From the NCBI RefSeq assembly GCF_002250655.1, contig NZ_NOZR01000009.1:62001-126000 (forward strand): DNA of 64,000 nt, given 5' to 3'. The notes under the pieces are model-generated. The model saw only the letters and a program-made list of their open reading frames with translations, had not been told where the DNA came from and ran no database searches. Below are positions 27,464 through 37,967 of this stretch, one piece after another. Both the position numbers and the translations under genes were made by a program. The stretch is from Mycolicibacterium sphagni (GTDB lineage: Bacteria; Actinomycetota; Actinomycetes; Mycobacteriales; Mycobacteriaceae). The first letter of the stretch is position 1, and each line of letters begins with the position of its first letter.

Positions 27464-29509
27464 GTGAGCCCGCCGAAACTAGGCTCGCTTCTCGTGTCTT
27501 CGCCCACGTCACTGATGAAACGCCTAGTCCTTGGCCGGCCGTTTCGCAGCGACAGCCTCGGCCACACGCTGCTATCGAAGCGGATCGCGCTGCCGATCTT
27601 CGCCAGTGACCCGTTGTCGTCAGTCGCGTACGCCACCCAGGAAATCCTTCTCATCCTGACCCTCGGGGGTCTCGCCTACATCCACCTGGCGCCGTTCGTC
27701 GGCGTCGGCGTCGTGGTACTGCTGGCCGTCGTGGTGCTCTCCTACCGTCAGGTGGTCCGGGCCTACCCCAGTGGCGGCGGGTCCTACGAAGTGGTGTCGC
27801 GGAACCTCGGTCCGCTGGCCGGGTTGGTGGTAGCCGCCGCGCTCATGGTGGACTACGTGATGACCGTCGCGGTCTCGGTCGCCGCCGGCGTTGACAACAT
27901 CATTTCCGCGTTCCCCGATCTCAATGCCTACCGAGTCGCTATCAATATCGGCTTCATCCTCGCGCTCACCGCGATGAACCTTCGCGGTGTACGAGAGTCC
28001 GGCCGTGTCTTCGCCATTCCCACGTATGCGTTCATCGTGGGCGTCTACCTCATGGTGGGACTGGGTCTGCTACGTGCTCTGCTGGGACATCCACCGGTCG
28101 CCGAAAGCGCCCACTACGACATTCGGCCAGAACAAGTGGGACTGACGACGGTGGCGTTGATCCTGCTGGTGCTCCGCGCATTCTCGTCGGGCTGCACCGC
28201 ACTGACCGGCGTCGAGGCCATCTCGAACGGAGTTCCCGCCTTCCGTAAGCCCAAGGCGCTCAACGCAGCCCGAACCATGACGGCGATGGGGTTACTGGCT
28301 ACCACGATGTTCGCCGGTGTGACAGTGCTGGCGATGATCGCGAAAACCCGAGTCGTGGAGAACACCTGCGATCTGGTCGGCTTCCACGGCGACTGCGAAA
28401 CCGAACCGCAGCGCACCGTCATCGCGCAACTGGCTGCCGCCGTTTTCGGCAACAACAGCGTGATGTTCTTCTACATCCAGGCCGCTACCGCCCTGATCCT
28501 TGTACTCGCCGCGAACACTGCCTACAACGGATTTCCGCTGCTGGCATCGATTCTCGCCCAGGATCGCTATCTCCCCCGACAACTGCAGAATCGAGGTGAT
28601 CGCCTGGCTTACTCCAACGGCATCGTCCTTCTCGCAGTCGTCGCCGGTGGACTGATCTACGCCTTCGACGGATCGGTGACCCGACTGATCCAGCTCTATA
28701 TCATGGGTGTCTTCACGTCGTTCACGCTCTGCCAGGCCGGCATGGTACGACACTGGAACGCTGAACTGCGGCACGCGGTCACACCGGCTGAACGCCGAAA
28801 GATCAACAGCGGCAGAGCCGTCAACGCCTTCGGAGCCCTCCTGACCGGTCTCGTGCTCGTGGTGGTCATGATCACCAAATTCACCCACGGCGCTTACCTC
28901 GTCGTCATCGCGATCCCGATCCTCTGTGTACTGATGCACGCCATCCACCATCACTATGCTTCGGTGCGAGACGAATTACGGATCGCTCCCGACGACGAGG
29001 AGACGCTCCCGAGCCGGGTGCACGCCGTCGTGCTGGTCTCGGGGTGGAACAAGGCCACCCAGCGCGCCGTCCTGTACGCGCGCGCCACAAGGCCCCACAC
29101 ATTGACGGCCGTGACGGTGAACATCAACGACGCCGAGACCCGCGCGTTGCACCGCGAATGGGAGAGCTTGGACATCGATGTACCCCTGAAAGTGGTGGAG
29201 TCGCCCTACCGCGAGATAACCAGGCCGGTGCTGCAATACGTGAAGCGGGCACGCCAGGGGCCTCGCGATGTGGTGTGCGTATACATCCCAGAAACCGTGG
29301 TGGGGCGGTGGTGGGAAAACCTGCTGCACAACCAGAGCTCACTGAGACTCAAGGCGCGACTGCTGTTCGAACCGGACGTGATGGTGACCAGCGTCCCGTA
29401 CCAACTCCACACCGCCGCGCGCCGCAACCTCAGCACGGTCGAACACGGCCCCGGCGACGTCCGCAGCGGTGTCGACCGATCCATCCGTTACGAGACCAGC
29501 ATCGATTGA
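27464..29509 (+). CDS. KimA-type high-affinity K+ importer (APC superfamily) with C-terminal USP-like domain
   Basis: 681 aa with about 12 transmembrane helices, then a cytosolic domain. Segments recalled from Bacillus subtilis KimA (YdaO) are present in order: SDPLSSVAYATQEILLIL, YRQVVRAYPSGGGSYEVVS, ALTGVEAISNGVPAF, LVLAANTAYNGFPLLA, and late in the protein NLLHNQSSLRLKARLLF. KimA is a K+/H+ symporter inhibited by c-di-AMP through its C-terminal domain. The location 0.6 kb from kdpE supports a potassium role. M. tuberculosis Rv2690c, next to the ceoBC Trk genes, appears to be the homologue. Start could also be ATG 27515, which matches KimA better. Old annotations would call it an amino-acid permease. 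Confidence 0.8.
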   Translation: MSPPKLGSLLVSSPTSLMKRLVLGRPFRSDSLGHTLLSKRIALPIFASDPLSSVAYATQEILLILTLGGLAYIHLAPFVGVGVVVLLAVVVLSYRQVVRAYPSGGGSYEVVSRNLGPLAGLVVAAALMVDYVMTVAVSVAAGVDNIISAFPDLNAYRVAINIGFILALTAMNLRGVRESGRVFAIPTYAFIVGVYLMVGLGLLRALLGHPPVAESAHYDIRPEQVGLTTVALILLVLRAFSSGCTALTGVEAISNGVPAFRKPKALNAARTMTAMGLLATTMFAGVTVLAMIAKTRVVENTCDLVGFHGDCETEPQRTVIAQLAAAVFGNNSVMFFYIQAATALILVLAANTAYNGFPLLASILAQDRYLPRQLQNRGDRLAYSNGIVLLAVVAGGLIYAFDGSVTRLIQLYIMGVFTSFTLCQAGMVRHWNAELRHAVTPAERRKINSGRAVNAFGALLTGLVLVVVMITKFTHGAYLVVIAIPILCVLMHAIHHHYASVRDELRIAPDDEETLPSRVHAVVLVSGWNKATQRAVLYARATRPHTLTAVTVNINDAETRALHREWESLDIDVPLKVVESPYREITRPVLQYVKRARQGPRDVVCVYIPETVVGRWWENLLHNQSSLRLKARLLFEPDVMVTSVPYQLHTAARRNLSTVEHGPGDVRSGVDRSIRYETSID

Positions 29510-29535
29510 ACGGTTGACCGCCGGAATTGACGGGT

Positions 29536-30042
29536 ATGCCAACCAGCATGGAGACGGCCCACCCGCGCAGACTCCAGCGACCGGGAGTCGGCCTACTGGC
29601 GGTACAGGGCGCCGCAGTCCTCGTCGCCGCGGCATTCCTGGTTGCCGCGATCGCCGGCTTCATCCCCGGCCTGACCACCCACCTGGACCAGCTCCGTTGG
29701 CTGGGTCGCGAATCGCACGCCGAACTGTTCGGTGTCTTCGCTGCTTCGGTGGTGCACAACCTGCTGCATCTGGCCTTCGGAGTGGCGGGTCTGGTGCTCT
29801 CCCGCACCTTCGCCAGAGCCCGGGCCTACCTGATCGGCGGGGGCCTGATCTATCTCGGACTGTGGGTCTACGGCCTGCTCGTCGATTTAGCCGGTCCGCG
29901 AAACATGCTGCCGCTCAACAACGCCGACAACTGGCTGCACCTGGCGATCGGTGTGGTGATGACCCTGCTCGGTGTCACGCTGGCCGGTAGCCGCATCCCT
30001 ACCGGAGCCAACGGCGAACCGCTGATCCCACCGGAGGACTAG
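29536..30042 (+). CDS. DUF4383 membrane protein
   Basis: 168 aa from the ATG at 29536 (a TTG 9 nt upstream is possible). Four transmembrane helices with the family segment VVHNLLHLAFGVAGL between helices two and three and NADNWLHLAIGVVMTLLG in helix four; repeated N-x-LH motifs are typical of DUF4383. No known function. It ends 3 nt before the convergent ppx-like gene. Confidence 0.75.
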   Translation: MPTSMETAHPRRLQRPGVGLLAVQGAAVLVAAAFLVAAIAGFIPGLTTHLDQLRWLGRESHAELFGVFAASVVHNLLHLAFGVAGLVLSRTFARARAYLIGGGLIYLGLWVYGLLVDLAGPRNMLPLNNADNWLHLAIGVVMTLLGVTLAGSRIPTGANGEPLIPPED

Positions 30043-30045
30043 CGA

Positions 30046-31005
30046 TCAGATGATCGACAGCGCGATCCCGTCGAGAATGTCGTGCTCGCTGACCACCAGT
30101 TCGTCGACGCCGGCCCGCTGCCCCAGCGCATACGCCAGCTCCTCGACGACGATCGAACCGCCGCCGATGACGTCGACGCGCCCCTCGTGCATCGGCCCCA
30201 GCGCAGCACGCTGCTTGCGGGTCATGCCGATGAGCTGCTCGCAGACCTCCAGCAGATCGGGGAAGGCGACCCGAGAAAGGTGGATCGCGTCGGGGTCATA
30301 GGTGGTCATGTGCTGGGCCAGCGCGGCGAGGGTGGTGAACGTGCCCGCCACCCCGACCCAGGTCTTGGCGCGATCCACCGGCACCACCCGCAGTGCCTCG
30401 CCGAGACGTTCCCGCACCACCTCGCGGGCCGCGGCCACCTCGGCGACCGTCGGCGGATCGGAGTGCAGGCAACGCTCGGTCAGGCGCACGCAGCCGATGT
30501 CGGCCGAGAAGCTGGCCTGCACGCCGTTCCCGTCACCGACCACCACCTCCGTCGACCCACCACCGAGGTCGACAACCACGAAAGGTGCGGCGGCGCTGTC
30601 GAGTTCACCCACCGCGCCGTTGAACGACAGCTCGGCCTCCTCCTGACCGCTGATCACCTCGGCGATCGCACCCGGGACCGCGGAATCCAGCACCTCGGCG
30701 GTCATCGCGAAGAAGACATCCCGGTTGGCCGCGTCGCGAGTGGCTGATGTCGCCACCATGCGCACCTTGGGCACATCGAATCGCCTGAGCAGCTCGCCGT
30801 AGTCGGCCAGGGCCGAGCGGGTGCGGGCCAGCGCGTCGGGCGCGAATTGCCCTGTGGCGTCGACGCCTTGGCCCAGCCGCACGATCCGCATCTCCCGGTG
30901 CACATCGTGCAGACGCCCGCCGGCCGAGTCGGCGATCAGCAGCCGGATCGAATTGGTGCCACAGTCGATGGCCGCCACCCTGTTGGTCTCTACGTCGATG
31001 TCCAC
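30046..31005 (-). CDS. Ppx/GppA-family exopolyphosphatase / (p)ppGpp phosphohydrolase
   Basis: 319 aa. Actin-like ATPase fold with phosphate loops VAAIDCGTNSIRLLIA near the N-terminus and VVDLGGGSTEVVVG near residue 145; the catalytic-type Glu is in ISGQEEAELSF. Position downstream of eno-ftsB-DUF501 corresponds to M. tuberculosis Rv1026 (Ppx2-like). It begins with GTG at 31005, 16 nt inside the DUF501 gene; an internal GTG nine codons later (RVAAIDCG) is an alternative. The exact substrate, polyP or pppGpp, cannot be decided. Confidence 0.88.
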   Translation of the reverse strand: MDIDVETNRVAAIDCGTNSIRLLIADSAGGRLHDVHREMRIVRLGQGVDATGQFAPDALARTRSALADYGELLRRFDVPKVRMVATSATRDAANRDVFFAMTAEVLDSAVPGAIAEVISGQEEAELSFNGAVGELDSAAAPFVVVDLGGGSTEVVVGDGNGVQASFSADIGCVRLTERCLHSDPPTVAEVAAAREVVRERLGEALRVVPVDRAKTWVGVAGTFTTLAALAQHMTTYDPDAIHLSRVAFPDLLEVCEQLIGMTRKQRAALGPMHEGRVDVIGGGSIVVEELAYALGQRAGVDELVVSEHDILDGIALSII

Positions 31006-31487
31006 ACCCCCCTATCCAGAATTCCCGCCATCCCCGGCTCAGCGGCCAGCACCGCCAGAGCTTCGTCGCCAAACGGGTTGACGCCCGGGCCTTTTGCCAG
31101 CGAATGCGCGATCAGCACGTGCAGGCATTTGATCCGGTCGGGCATGCCGCCACCGGTGAACGAAGTGCCCAGCGACTCGATCGCATCGCGCTCGGCCAGA
31201 TAAGAGTCATGGGCTCGGCGGTAGGCCGTGGCCAGATCCGAATCCTGTTGCAGCCGCTCACTCATGTCCCGCATCAGCCCGTCGGATTCCAGCCTGCTCG
31301 CCGCGGCGGTCAGCACCGGGTGGGTCAGATAGTAGAGCGTCGGGAACGGCGTGCCGTCGGGCAGCCGCGGCGCGGTTTTGACCACAGCCGGTTCACCATT
31401 GGGGCAGCGATACGCGATCTCCAGAACGCCGCGCGGCTCGCGCCCCAACTGCCGCGCCACCGCATCGAGATCGGCGGAATCAACCAC
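30990..31487 (-). CDS. DUF501 protein
   Basis: 165 aa from a GTG at 31487 that overlaps the end of the ftsB-like gene by 8 nt. Family signatures: RQLGREPRGVLEIAYRCPNG, LPTLYYLTHP-type segment (PFPTLYYLTHPVL), and GGMPDRIKCLHVLIAHSLA near residue 130, with a conserved Cys/His arrangement. Function unknown; it is nearly always between a DivIC-like gene and ppx in actinobacteria, as here. The longer frame into the ftsB gene is rejected. Confidence 0.85.
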   Translation of the reverse strand: MVDSADLDAVARQLGREPRGVLEIAYRCPNGEPAVVKTAPRLPDGTPFPTLYYLTHPVLTAAASRLESDGLMRDMSERLQQDSDLATAYRRAHDSYLAERDAIESLGTSFTGGGMPDRIKCLHVLIAHSLAKGPGVNPFGDEALAVLAAEPGMAGILDRGVWTST

Positions 31488-32190
31488 CGGGCACCGGGGG
31501 TGGTGGTGCACCACCGTCTGCTGGTGGCGGCAACGCAGGCTGGGCCGGATCCACGGCCGCAGGCACCGGTGGACCGTGCGGTGTATCGGCGATGGTATGC
31601 CACAGCGAGGTGTACCACGGGTCGGTGCTGCGGACCGGTGCCGCCTGCGGACTGGCATCAGTGGTGACCACCGCCCCCGCCGGCAGCTGCACCTGGAAGG
31701 GGATGTCACCTGGCATGACGAACCCCAGCCGCTCACGGGCCTGCGCCGCGATGTACACCGGATCGCCCAGCTTGGCCTTCTGCGATTCCAGGTCGGAGAT
31801 CTGCTTGCGCAGCGCCTCTTCCGACGCATGAAGCTGCTTCATCTCGGTGCGCTGCGCGAAATACGTGCGCACCGGTCCCGCGATCGTCAACGTCAGCACG
31901 CAGACCAGCGCCGCCAGGATGGCCGCGCGGCGCGCGGTGAAGCCCAGCCGCTGTTCGCTCTGGCGCTCCACCGAGGCTGCGATCGCACGCCGGATCGGCT
32001 CGGTAACGCTGTGCGCTGCAGTGGATGTCGCCGGCCCAGCGGCTCCGACGGGCTCCGGCTTGGCCTTGGTTTCAGCAGGGCGGGGTTCACGTTTGGCCGC
32101 CGGCGACGTACGCGAGCGGACCCGCCCCGACGGACCCGGCCGAGAGGCCGGGGCACGTCGTTTCGGGTCGGGCCGCTTGCTTTCCGCCAC
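31480..32190 (-). CDS. FtsB/DivIC septum-formation protein
   Basis: 236 aa. A disordered Pro/Arg/Lys-rich cytosolic N-terminus (about 1-88) is followed by one transmembrane helix (ILAALVCVLTLTIAGPV), then a coiled coil (EMKQLHASEEALRKQISDL) and the conserved ARERLGFVMPGD. The C-terminus is proline-rich. Topology and motif match FtsB/DivIC cell-division proteins of the divisome. Located directly downstream of eno as in other mycobacteria (Rv1024 position). Confidence 0.88.
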   Translation of the reverse strand: MAESKRPDPKRRAPASRPGPSGRVRSRTSPAAKREPRPAETKAKPEPVGAAGPATSTAAHSVTEPIRRAIAASVERQSEQRLGFTARRAAILAALVCVLTLTIAGPVRTYFAQRTEMKQLHASEEALRKQISDLESQKAKLGDPVYIAAQARERLGFVMPGDIPFQVQLPAGAVVTTDASPQAAPVRSTDPWYTSLWHTIADTPHGPPVPAAVDPAQPALPPPADGGAPPPPVPGG

Positions 32191-32226
32191 AGTCTGTTTC
32201 AGGCCTCTTTCGGGTCCCTTGGCGCC

Positions 32227-33525
<1,299 letters not shown>

Positions 33526-33625
33526 TTAGCGTCGTGGCGTACGACGAATGTCCTCGTCGGGCGGATGGGCAAGCCGTTCCATAGCCTAGATGGTCACCAG
33601 CGCGGAAGCGCTCCTAGAGCCGGGG

Positions 33626-34357
33626 CTAGAGCGCATGCCCTTGGGCATAGGCCGTCGCCCAGTCCCGCACGGTGCGCGCGTACTGGTCAGAGTGGTTGTA
33701 GGCGTGCAGTGCGTTCATCCAGCCACGCGGCGTTGCGAGGTCCTTGCCACGGAAGCACAGATACCCGGCGGCCGACAGCGCCGCGTCGTCGATGTTGTCC
33801 GGGCTGATCACGCCATCGTTGTTGGCGTCGACGCCGTAGAGCCGCCAGGTCTCGGGGATGAACTGCATGGGCCCCATCGCCCGGGCGTAGACCGGCTCGT
33901 CGCTGCCCAGCGACTCTTCATCGTCGATGATCTCGAGGTTGCCATTGGTGCCGTCCAGGTGGACTCCCCGGATGGGCGGGCTGACGTCGCCGTTGGGCGC
34001 GATGACGGCGCCGCGGTAGGTGCCGTGGTGGCTTTCGACCATGCCGATCCCCGCCAGCGTCGTCCACGCGAGATGACAGTTGGGGTTCTCCACCTCCGCC
34101 ACCCGCGCGGCGTACGCGTAGGCCTCCAGCGCGATGACCGGAATACCGAGAGCGGGCGCACGCTGGGCCGCCCAGTCGCGCAGCTGGTCGGCCGGGCGGC
34201 CCTTGGCGTGGGTGTCGACCGCGGGCACCGGGTCGCCGGGCGGTGGCGGTACACCGTCGGGGATGGGTATGCCGAGCTGCCAGGAACAGCTCGCCCCGAG
34301 CAGCATCGCAGCCACCGCAACGACGGCGACAGCCCGCAGCCAACGCGTTGACGACAC
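33626..34357 (-). CDS. lpqU: LpqU-like lipoprotein / lytic-transglycosylase-type protein
   Basis: 243 aa from a GTG at 34357 preceded by CGAGGAG 5 nt upstream. This start gives a short lipoprotein signal with Cys24 in LLGASC. The frame continues upstream to a TTG, but without a ribosome-binding site. The mature part resembles soluble lytic murein transglycosylases (IGMVESHHGTY with the likely catalytic Glu, then RAMGPMQFIPETWRLYG and ALHAYNHSDQYA). Anchored outside the membrane, it probably cleaves peptidoglycan. It sits upstream of eno, as lpqU does in M. tuberculosis. Confidence 0.85.
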   Translation of the reverse strand: MSSTRWLRAVAVVAVAAMLLGASCSWQLGIPIPDGVPPPPGDPVPAVDTHAKGRPADQLRDWAAQRAPALGIPVIALEAYAYAARVAEVENPNCHLAWTTLAGIGMVESHHGTYRGAVIAPNGDVSPPIRGVHLDGTNGNLEIIDDEESLGSDEPVYARAMGPMQFIPETWRLYGVDANNDGVISPDNIDDAALSAAGYLCFRGKDLATPRGWMNALHAYNHSDQYARTVRDWATAYAQGHAL

Positions 34358-34455
34358 AGCACTCCTCGAACCCAACCGAACGTGTTCATCGTCCCACGGG
34401 TTCGGTGCCGCCAGGCCCTGCGGCGGTGCCAAGAGAGGCCAATTTCAGCCCGGGC

Positions 34456-34461
34456 CATAAT
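34456..34461 (+). promoter_or_regulatory. -10 element of efeUOB promoter
   Basis: CATAAT two nucleotides before the IdeR-like box, so a regulator bound to the box would cover the transcription start. The -35 is not recognisable. Confidence 0.45.
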
Positions 34462-34463
34462 GC

Positions 34464-34482
34464 TAAGGTGAGCCGAACCTTG
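34464..34482 (+). promoter_or_regulatory. IdeR-like iron box upstream of efeUOB
   Basis: The 19-mer TAAGGTGAGCCGAACCTTG matches the IdeR/DtxR consensus (TTAGGTTAGGCTAACCTAA) at 13 of 19 positions, and its arms AAGGT/ACCTT are symmetric. It lies 54 nt before the efeU ATG and immediately after the -10. Iron-loaded IdeR would be expected to repress transcription here. Confidence 0.65.
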
Positions 34483-34535
34483 GTTTGGCAAGCCTATGCT
34501 GCTGTCAATCTCCTGAGCATGTAGAGGACGTGCCG

Positions 34536-35513
34536 ATGAACGACCTGGCGGGGATCTCCACCGGCGTCCACACCACATTCAGCGCGACCGGCCCAAACAT
34601 CACCGCCCAACTGTTCGGGAGCGGTCTGATCGGCCTGCGTGAAGGTTTGGAGGCCGGGATCATCGTGATGGTCCTGATCGCGTTCCTGGTGAAGTCCGAT
34701 CGTCGCGACGCCCTCAAATGGGTGTGGCTCGGGGTCGGCGCGGCGGTCCTGATGACGGTGGCGGTGTTCCTCACCATCCAATACGGCACCTACACGATCA
34801 AAGACCTGGCCGCCGAGGCCATCGCCGGAGTGGCATCGCTGGTGGCCGTCGCGATCGTCACGTCGATGGTGCTGTGGATGCGCAAAGCATCCGCCAGTAT
34901 GTCCGGCGAGCTCCGCGCCGGCATGTCGAAAGCACTTGAGACCGGCGCACTGGCCGTGTTCATGCTGGCGTTCCTGGCCGTGGGCCGGGAGGGCTTCGAG
35001 ACCGCGCTGTTCATGGTCGGCTACGCCGAAGCCGAGACCTCCTGGCCGCTGCTGGGGTTGCTGATCGGCGTGCTGACAGCCGCCGCGATCGCGTGGGGCA
35101 TGTACGCCGGCGCGGTGCGGATCAATCTGGCCAAGTTCTTCTCCTACACCGGCGTGTTCCTCATCGTGGTCGCCGCGGGTGTTCTGTCCTACGGCATCGG
35201 CGCGCTGCAGACCGTCGGCTGGCTGCCCGGCTTGAGCTCGCGGGCCTTCGACATCAGCGCGGGATTCAACTGGTCGGCCTGGTACGGGGAGATCGTCCAG
35301 GGCGTCTTCAACATCACCCCGACGCCGACGGTGCTACAGCTGATCTGCTGGCTGGCCTACATCCTCATCGTGCTCGGCCTGTTCCTGCGGCCCACCCGCT
35401 CGGCGCCGAAACCGGCCGCCGCGGCCGCCGCGGCCGCCGAAGTTTCCACCGATAGTGCCGGCGCCTCCGAAGACTCGGGGCACTCCACCCTCTCCGAAAG
35501 GTCCAATCAGTGA
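34536..35513 (+). CDS. efeU: EfeU/Ftr1-type iron permease
   Basis: 325 aa with seven predicted membrane helices. The two iron-binding motifs are REGLE (35-39) in helix one and REGFE in helix four. The C-terminal tail is alanine/serine-rich and cytosolic. I chose ATG 34536 (GTAGAGGACG upstream); a longer frame with a Cys-rich extension begins at 34485. First gene of an efeUOB operon; it oxidises/permeates ferrous iron together with EfeO and EfeB. Confidence 0.93.
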   Translation: MNDLAGISTGVHTTFSATGPNITAQLFGSGLIGLREGLEAGIIVMVLIAFLVKSDRRDALKWVWLGVGAAVLMTVAVFLTIQYGTYTIKDLAAEAIAGVASLVAVAIVTSMVLWMRKASASMSGELRAGMSKALETGALAVFMLAFLAVGREGFETALFMVGYAEAETSWPLLGLLIGVLTAAAIAWGMYAGAVRINLAKFFSYTGVFLIVVAAGVLSYGIGALQTVGWLPGLSSRAFDISAGFNWSAWYGEIVQGVFNITPTPTVLQLICWLAYILIVLGLFLRPTRSAPKPAAAAAAAAEVSTDSAGASEDSGHSTLSERSNQ

Positions 35514-36676
35514 CGCTCACCCACGGCATCAAGACCGGTACTGCCGCCGTCGCCACGATCCTCGCCGGAGTTTCACTGGCCGCCTGCACGGCCAAGGAAA
35601 ACAAGTCCGCGGACTCGAGCACCAAGACACCCGCCGAGATCACCGTCAACGCCTCCGACACGCAGTGCACGCTCTCGGCCACCCAGTCCGGGACCGGGCC
35701 GAGCACTTTCGTGATCACGAACAACGGCACCAAGGTCACCGAGTTCTACGTATACGGCGCCGGCGAGCGGGTGATGGGCGAGGTCGAGAACATCTCCCCC
35801 GGGCTCCAGCGCAAGCTGATCGTGCAGCTGGCCGAGCCGGGCAAGTATCAGACCGCCTGCAAGCCGGGGATGATCGGCGACGGCATTCGCGGCGACTTCA
35901 CCGTGACCGGCAACGCCGTCGCGGTCGACGAGAAGGCCGAGTTCAAGGAAGCCGCCGAGAGCTACAAGCGTTACGTGAACAGCCAGACCGACGCGCTGGT
36001 GCCGGCGACCCAGCTCTTCGTCGACGCCATCAAGAAGGGTGACGTCGCGGCGGCCAAGGCGCAGTATCCGATTGCGCGCACCTACTACGAGCGCATCGAG
36101 CCGGTGGCCGAATCGTTCCCCAACGACCTCGACCCGCGTATCGACCTTCGTGAAGCCGACCTGGAGCCTGGCCAGAAGTGGACCGGATTCCACCGGCTCG
36201 AGAAGGACCTGTGGGTCAGCGGCCTGCAGCCGGACACCAATGCCGTCGCCGACCAGCTGGTGGCCGATGTCAAGGAACTCAACGACGGCGTGAAGGCGCC
36301 TGACTGGACCATCGACTCCACTCAGATCGCCGGTGGCGCACAAGGTCTGCTCGACGAGATCGCGGCCAGCAAGATAAGCGGCGAAGAGGACATCTTCAGC
36401 CACACCGACCTGTGGGACTTCCAGGCCAACGTGGATGGATCACAGACGGCCGTCGCGTCGGTTCGCCCCATCCTCGACAGCCGCAATCCCGACCTGGGCA
36501 AGCGCGTCGACAAGGGCTTCGCCGATGTCGAGGCGCTGCTGGCCAAGTACCGCAAGGGCGATGGGTTCGTGTTATACGACACGGTGACCGAGCCTGCGCG
36601 CCAGGAACTCTCGCGTGCGATTGACGCGCTGAGCAAGGAGGTAAGCCAGGTGCAGGGTGTCATCGCCCCCCAATAG
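35510..36676 (+). CDS. efeO: EfeO iron-uptake lipoprotein (cupredoxin + M75-like domain)
   Basis: 388 aa from a GTG that overlaps the efeU TGA. N-terminal lipoprotein signal with Cys26 in SLAAC. Residues about 40-130 are a cupredoxin-like domain (FVITNNGTKVTEFYVYGAG, then CKPGM). The rest is the helical peptidase-M75-like domain with the metal motif HRLEK. Presents ferrous/ferric iron to EfeU. The two-domain form is the E. coli EfeO type. Confidence 0.93.
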   Translation: MTLTHGIKTGTAAVATILAGVSLAACTAKENKSADSSTKTPAEITVNASDTQCTLSATQSGTGPSTFVITNNGTKVTEFYVYGAGERVMGEVENISPGLQRKLIVQLAEPGKYQTACKPGMIGDGIRGDFTVTGNAVAVDEKAEFKEAAESYKRYVNSQTDALVPATQLFVDAIKKGDVAAAKAQYPIARTYYERIEPVAESFPNDLDPRIDLREADLEPGQKWTGFHRLEKDLWVSGLQPDTNAVADQLVADVKELNDGVKAPDWTIDSTQIAGGAQGLLDEIAASKISGEEDIFSHTDLWDFQANVDGSQTAVASVRPILDSRNPDLGKRVDKGFADVEALLAKYRKGDGFVLYDTVTEPARQELSRAIDALSKEVSQVQGVIAPQ

Positions 36677-37967
36677 CGCCGGCGAGACTGCCCCCGCCCA
36701 TCCGGGGCAGTCTGGTCTGTCTCGACGCAAGCTGTTCGGTGCCGCCGGTGTGACTGCCGCGGTGGTCGGCGCGGCCGGCGCCGGGGCGCTGGCCGGGCGG
36801 GCATCGGCGGCCGACTCGCACACCGGCGGGCTGGACAAGCCGGTGCCCTTCCGCGGTGAGCACCAGGCCGGGATCGTCACCCCGGCCCAGGACCGGATGC
36901 ACTTCGCCACATTCGACGTCACATCCGATTCCAAGGCCGACGTGGTCGCCATGCTCAAAGAGTGGACGGGCATGGCGGAGCGGATGACCGAGGGTCACGA
37001 GGCCGTTCACGACGGCGCCGTCGGCCTCAATCCCTATGCGCCGCCGTCTGATACCGGTGAGGCGCTGGGGTTGCCCGCGTCGCAGCTGACCCTGACCATC
37101 GGGTTCGGCCCGTCGTTCTTCCTCAAGGACGGCGAAGATCGTTTCGGTATCGCCGGCCAGAAGCCGCAGCTGCTGGAGAACCTGCCGAAGTTCCCCAACG
37201 AGACGATGGACCCGGCCCGCTGCGGCGGCGACATCGTCGTACAGGCCTGCGCCAACGACCCCCAGGTCGCGGTGCACGCGATCCGCAATCTGGCCAGGGT
37301 CGGCTTCGGCACGGTCGCGGTGCGCTATTCACAGCTGGGGTTCGGTCGCACCTCGTCAACCACCCGCGAGCAGGCCACGCCGCGAAACCTGTTCGGGTTC
37401 AAGGACGGAACGAACAACATCAAGGCCGAGGACACCGACGCACTGACCCAGCAGGTGTGGGTGGCCAAAGGCGACGGTCCGGACTGGATGACCGGCGGCA
37501 GCTACATGATCAGCCGCCGGATCCGGATGCGCATCGAATCCTGGGATCGCACCACACTTCTCGAGCAGGAACGGGTGATCGGCCGGCAGAAGGGCAGCGG
37601 CGCGCCCAACGGGCTCACTCAGGAATTCCAAGAGCTCGACCTCGACATCGTCACCAACAAGAACACCCCGCTGATCGACGTCGACGCCCACGTGCGGCTG
37701 GCATCCCACCAGCATCTGGGCGGCATTCGTATCCTGCGCCGCGGTTACAACTTCACCGATGGCTCCGACGGATTCGGGCATCTGGACGCCGGGCTGTTCT
37801 TCATCGCGTTCGTGCGCAACCCGGTCTCCCAGTTCATCCCGATGCAGATGGAACTGGCCCGCCGCGATGCGCTCAACGAGTACATCACCCACAACGGCAG
37901 CGGGATCTTCGCCATCCCCCCGGGACTGCGCGACGGCGACTACTGGGGCTCGACGCTGCTCGGCTGA
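36657..37967 (+). CDS. efeB: EfeB, Tat-exported DyP-type haem peroxidase
   Basis: 436 aa from a GTG at 36657, 20 nt inside the efeO end. Tat signal: Arg23-Arg24 in LSRRKLFGAAG, followed by an alanine-rich core and ASAADS. The DyP hallmark GxxDG appears as GFKDGTNNI, with conserved distal Asp and later GYNFTDG-type and FGHLDAGLFFIAF segments. It oxidises Fe(II) or uses haem as part of the EfeUOB system. The 3' end overlaps mazG by 28 nt on the other strand. Confidence 0.92.
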   Translation: MSSPPNSAGETAPAHPGQSGLSRRKLFGAAGVTAAVVGAAGAGALAGRASAADSHTGGLDKPVPFRGEHQAGIVTPAQDRMHFATFDVTSDSKADVVAMLKEWTGMAERMTEGHEAVHDGAVGLNPYAPPSDTGEALGLPASQLTLTIGFGPSFFLKDGEDRFGIAGQKPQLLENLPKFPNETMDPARCGGDIVVQACANDPQVAVHAIRNLARVGFGTVAVRYSQLGFGRTSSTTREQATPRNLFGFKDGTNNIKAEDTDALTQQVWVAKGDGPDWMTGGSYMISRRIRMRIESWDRTTLLEQERVIGRQKGSGAPNGLTQEFQELDLDIVTNKNTPLIDVDAHVRLASHQHLGGIRILRRGYNFTDGSDGFGHLDAGLFFIAFVRNPVSQFIPMQMELARRDALNEYITHNGSGIFAIPPGLRDGDYWGSTLLG

